Shown here: piece after piece, positions 31,140 through 31,769 of the stretch
Layout of the letters: each line of letters begins with the position of its first letter
How positions within the stretch are numbered: position 1 is the stretch's first letter
DNA from: Stentor coeruleus
Lineage: Eukaryota > Ciliophora > Heterotrichea > Heterotrichida > Stentoridae
Reading direction: 5' to 3'
DNA length: 31,769 nt
Assembly: GCA_001970955.1 (NCBI GenBank)
Contig: MPUH01000854.1
Coordinates: 1 to 31,769 of the forward strand
Notes under the pieces: generated by a model
The model's input: the letters and a program-made list of their open reading frames with translations, nothing else
Databases searched by the model: none
Told to the model about the DNA's origin: nothing
Translations under genes and position numbers: made by a program

Positions 31140-31145
31140 TATAAT
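31140..31145 (+). promoter_or_regulatory. TATAAT box before the 31150 gene
   Basis: TATAAT ends 4 nt before the ATG at 31150, supporting that start. Confidence 0.45.
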
Positions 31146-31149
31146 AATT

Positions 31150-31769
31150 ATGCTGAGGTGCAGTACCTTTGGATGCGATGAGCTCCCATTTGAGCAATGC
31201 ACTAAATGTGATAGTCTAATACTTTGCAAAAATGCAATCTCTATCCACTTTGCTAATGGTCTTAAAAAAAATATTAGGTGCACTTTTGAAAAAATTAAAA
31301 TCAAGCTATCAACAAGAAATTTTACAAAACTAAGAAATAATATTAAAGAATCAATAAGCAAAATTGAATATCAGAAAACTAGAATTATGATTGAATCTCA
31401 AAAAACTATTTGCCAAATAGAATCTATGGTGAAATTATCATTTGATCAATTAGATAATGTAATTCTAGAATACAATGAGATTTATAATAAAATAGAGTTT
31501 GAAGAAAAATATTATAAAAGAATAAATGATATTATAAGAGAGAGTTTAGACTTTGAAAATCCTTCCTTTTCCAAAGTTGAAGGAAGTCTCACTAAAAATA
31601 AAAAAATGAAAATCGAAAGAGTCAGCAAGGAAATTGCTAAGAATTTATATAGTTTACTAATTGAAGGTCACACAAATGTAGTAAAGAGTGTTATAATAAC
31701 GAACGATGATCAGTTTGTGGTGTCAGGATCCTCAGATAACACTTTGAGAGTGTGGAACCTGCTTGAGAA
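31150..31769 (+). CDS. Cys-rich / coiled-coil / WD40 protein, 5' part only
   Basis: The frame is open from the ATG at 31150 to the window edge (206 codons plus 2 nt), so the gene is truncated by the window. The N-terminus (MLRCSTFGCDELPFEQC, then CDSLILC) has spaced cysteines followed by a His and resembles a B-box-like zinc module. Residues about 50-165 are highly charged and probably coiled coil (KLRNNIKESISKIEYQKTR). From about residue 172 a WD40 repeat begins (LIEGHTNVVKSVIITNDDQF, VVSGSSDNTLRVWNLLE), with the GH and WN hallmarks. More repeats are expected beyond the edge. The zinc/coil/propeller layout suggests a scaffold protein. The B-box label is tentative, the WD40 call is firm. Confidence 0.82.
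   Translation, partial: MLRCSTFGCDELPFEQCTKCDSLILCKNAISIHFANGLKKNIRCTFEKIKIKLSTRNFTKLRNNIKESISKIEYQKTRIMIESQKTICQIESMVKLSFDQLDNVILEYNEIYNKIEFEEKYYKRINDIIRESLDFENPSFSKVEGSLTKNKKMKIERVSKEIAKNLYSLLIEGHTNVVKSVIITNDDQFVVSGSSDNTLRVWNLLE

Overview
The window looks like macronuclear DNA of a heterotrich ciliate, most likely Stentor coeruleus or a close relative. I infer this from four things seen together. The DNA is AT-rich and gene-dense. The standard genetic code is used, since conserved proteins end properly at TAA, TAG or TGA. Four introns are each exactly 15 nt long, with GT...AG ends. The gene set is typical of ciliated protists: an axonemal SPAG6/PF16 homologue, a major vault protein, and large ubiquitin and trafficking proteins. 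No telomere repeats, rRNA or tRNA genes were seen.

Layout. A basic protein of unknown function (636-1298) is followed by a 2,205-residue USP9X/USP34-type deubiquitinase (1690-8322, one intron). A repeat-rich spacer follows (8.3-9.7 kb). Next comes a three-exon F-BAR/SBF2-like/TBC Rab-GAP (9712-12333), whose stop codon overlaps the start of a predicted N-myristoylated C2-like protein (12326-15136). After a spacer come SPAG6 (16175-17695), another repeat-bearing spacer, a protein kinase with an unusual N-terminal domain (18558-20453), a small basic protein (21142-21537) and major vault protein (21923-24412). A GC-richer, foldable stretch just 3' of the vault gene (about 24876-24976) is a candidate non-coding RNA. 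A WD40-type protein (25272-26657, one intron) converges on an inosine/uridine-type nucleoside hydrolase on the minus strand (27011-28019). The last 3 kb before the right edge are poor in intact genes. They hold a tandem array of hairpin-forming repeats (28822-29214) and decayed coding fragments. At the edge lies the 5' part of a Cys-rich/coiled-coil/WD40 gene that continues out of the window (31150-).

The genes do not form a pathway. They are ordinary neighbours serving motility (SPAG6), ubiquitin turnover (USP), membrane traffic (F-BAR/TBC, C2-like), signalling (kinase), the vault particle (MVP) and purine/pyrimidine salvage (nucleoside hydrolase).

Two patterns run through the window. First, nearly every start codon has a TATAAT or TATAAA box a few bases upstream, which suggests extremely short leaders. 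Second, all six N characters sit between two near-identical direct copies of 31-170 bp. This is best explained as unmerged contig-end overlaps. Two of them corrupt genes: the C2-like gene gains 47 codons in frame, and the nucleoside hydrolase is frameshifted by 64 nt.
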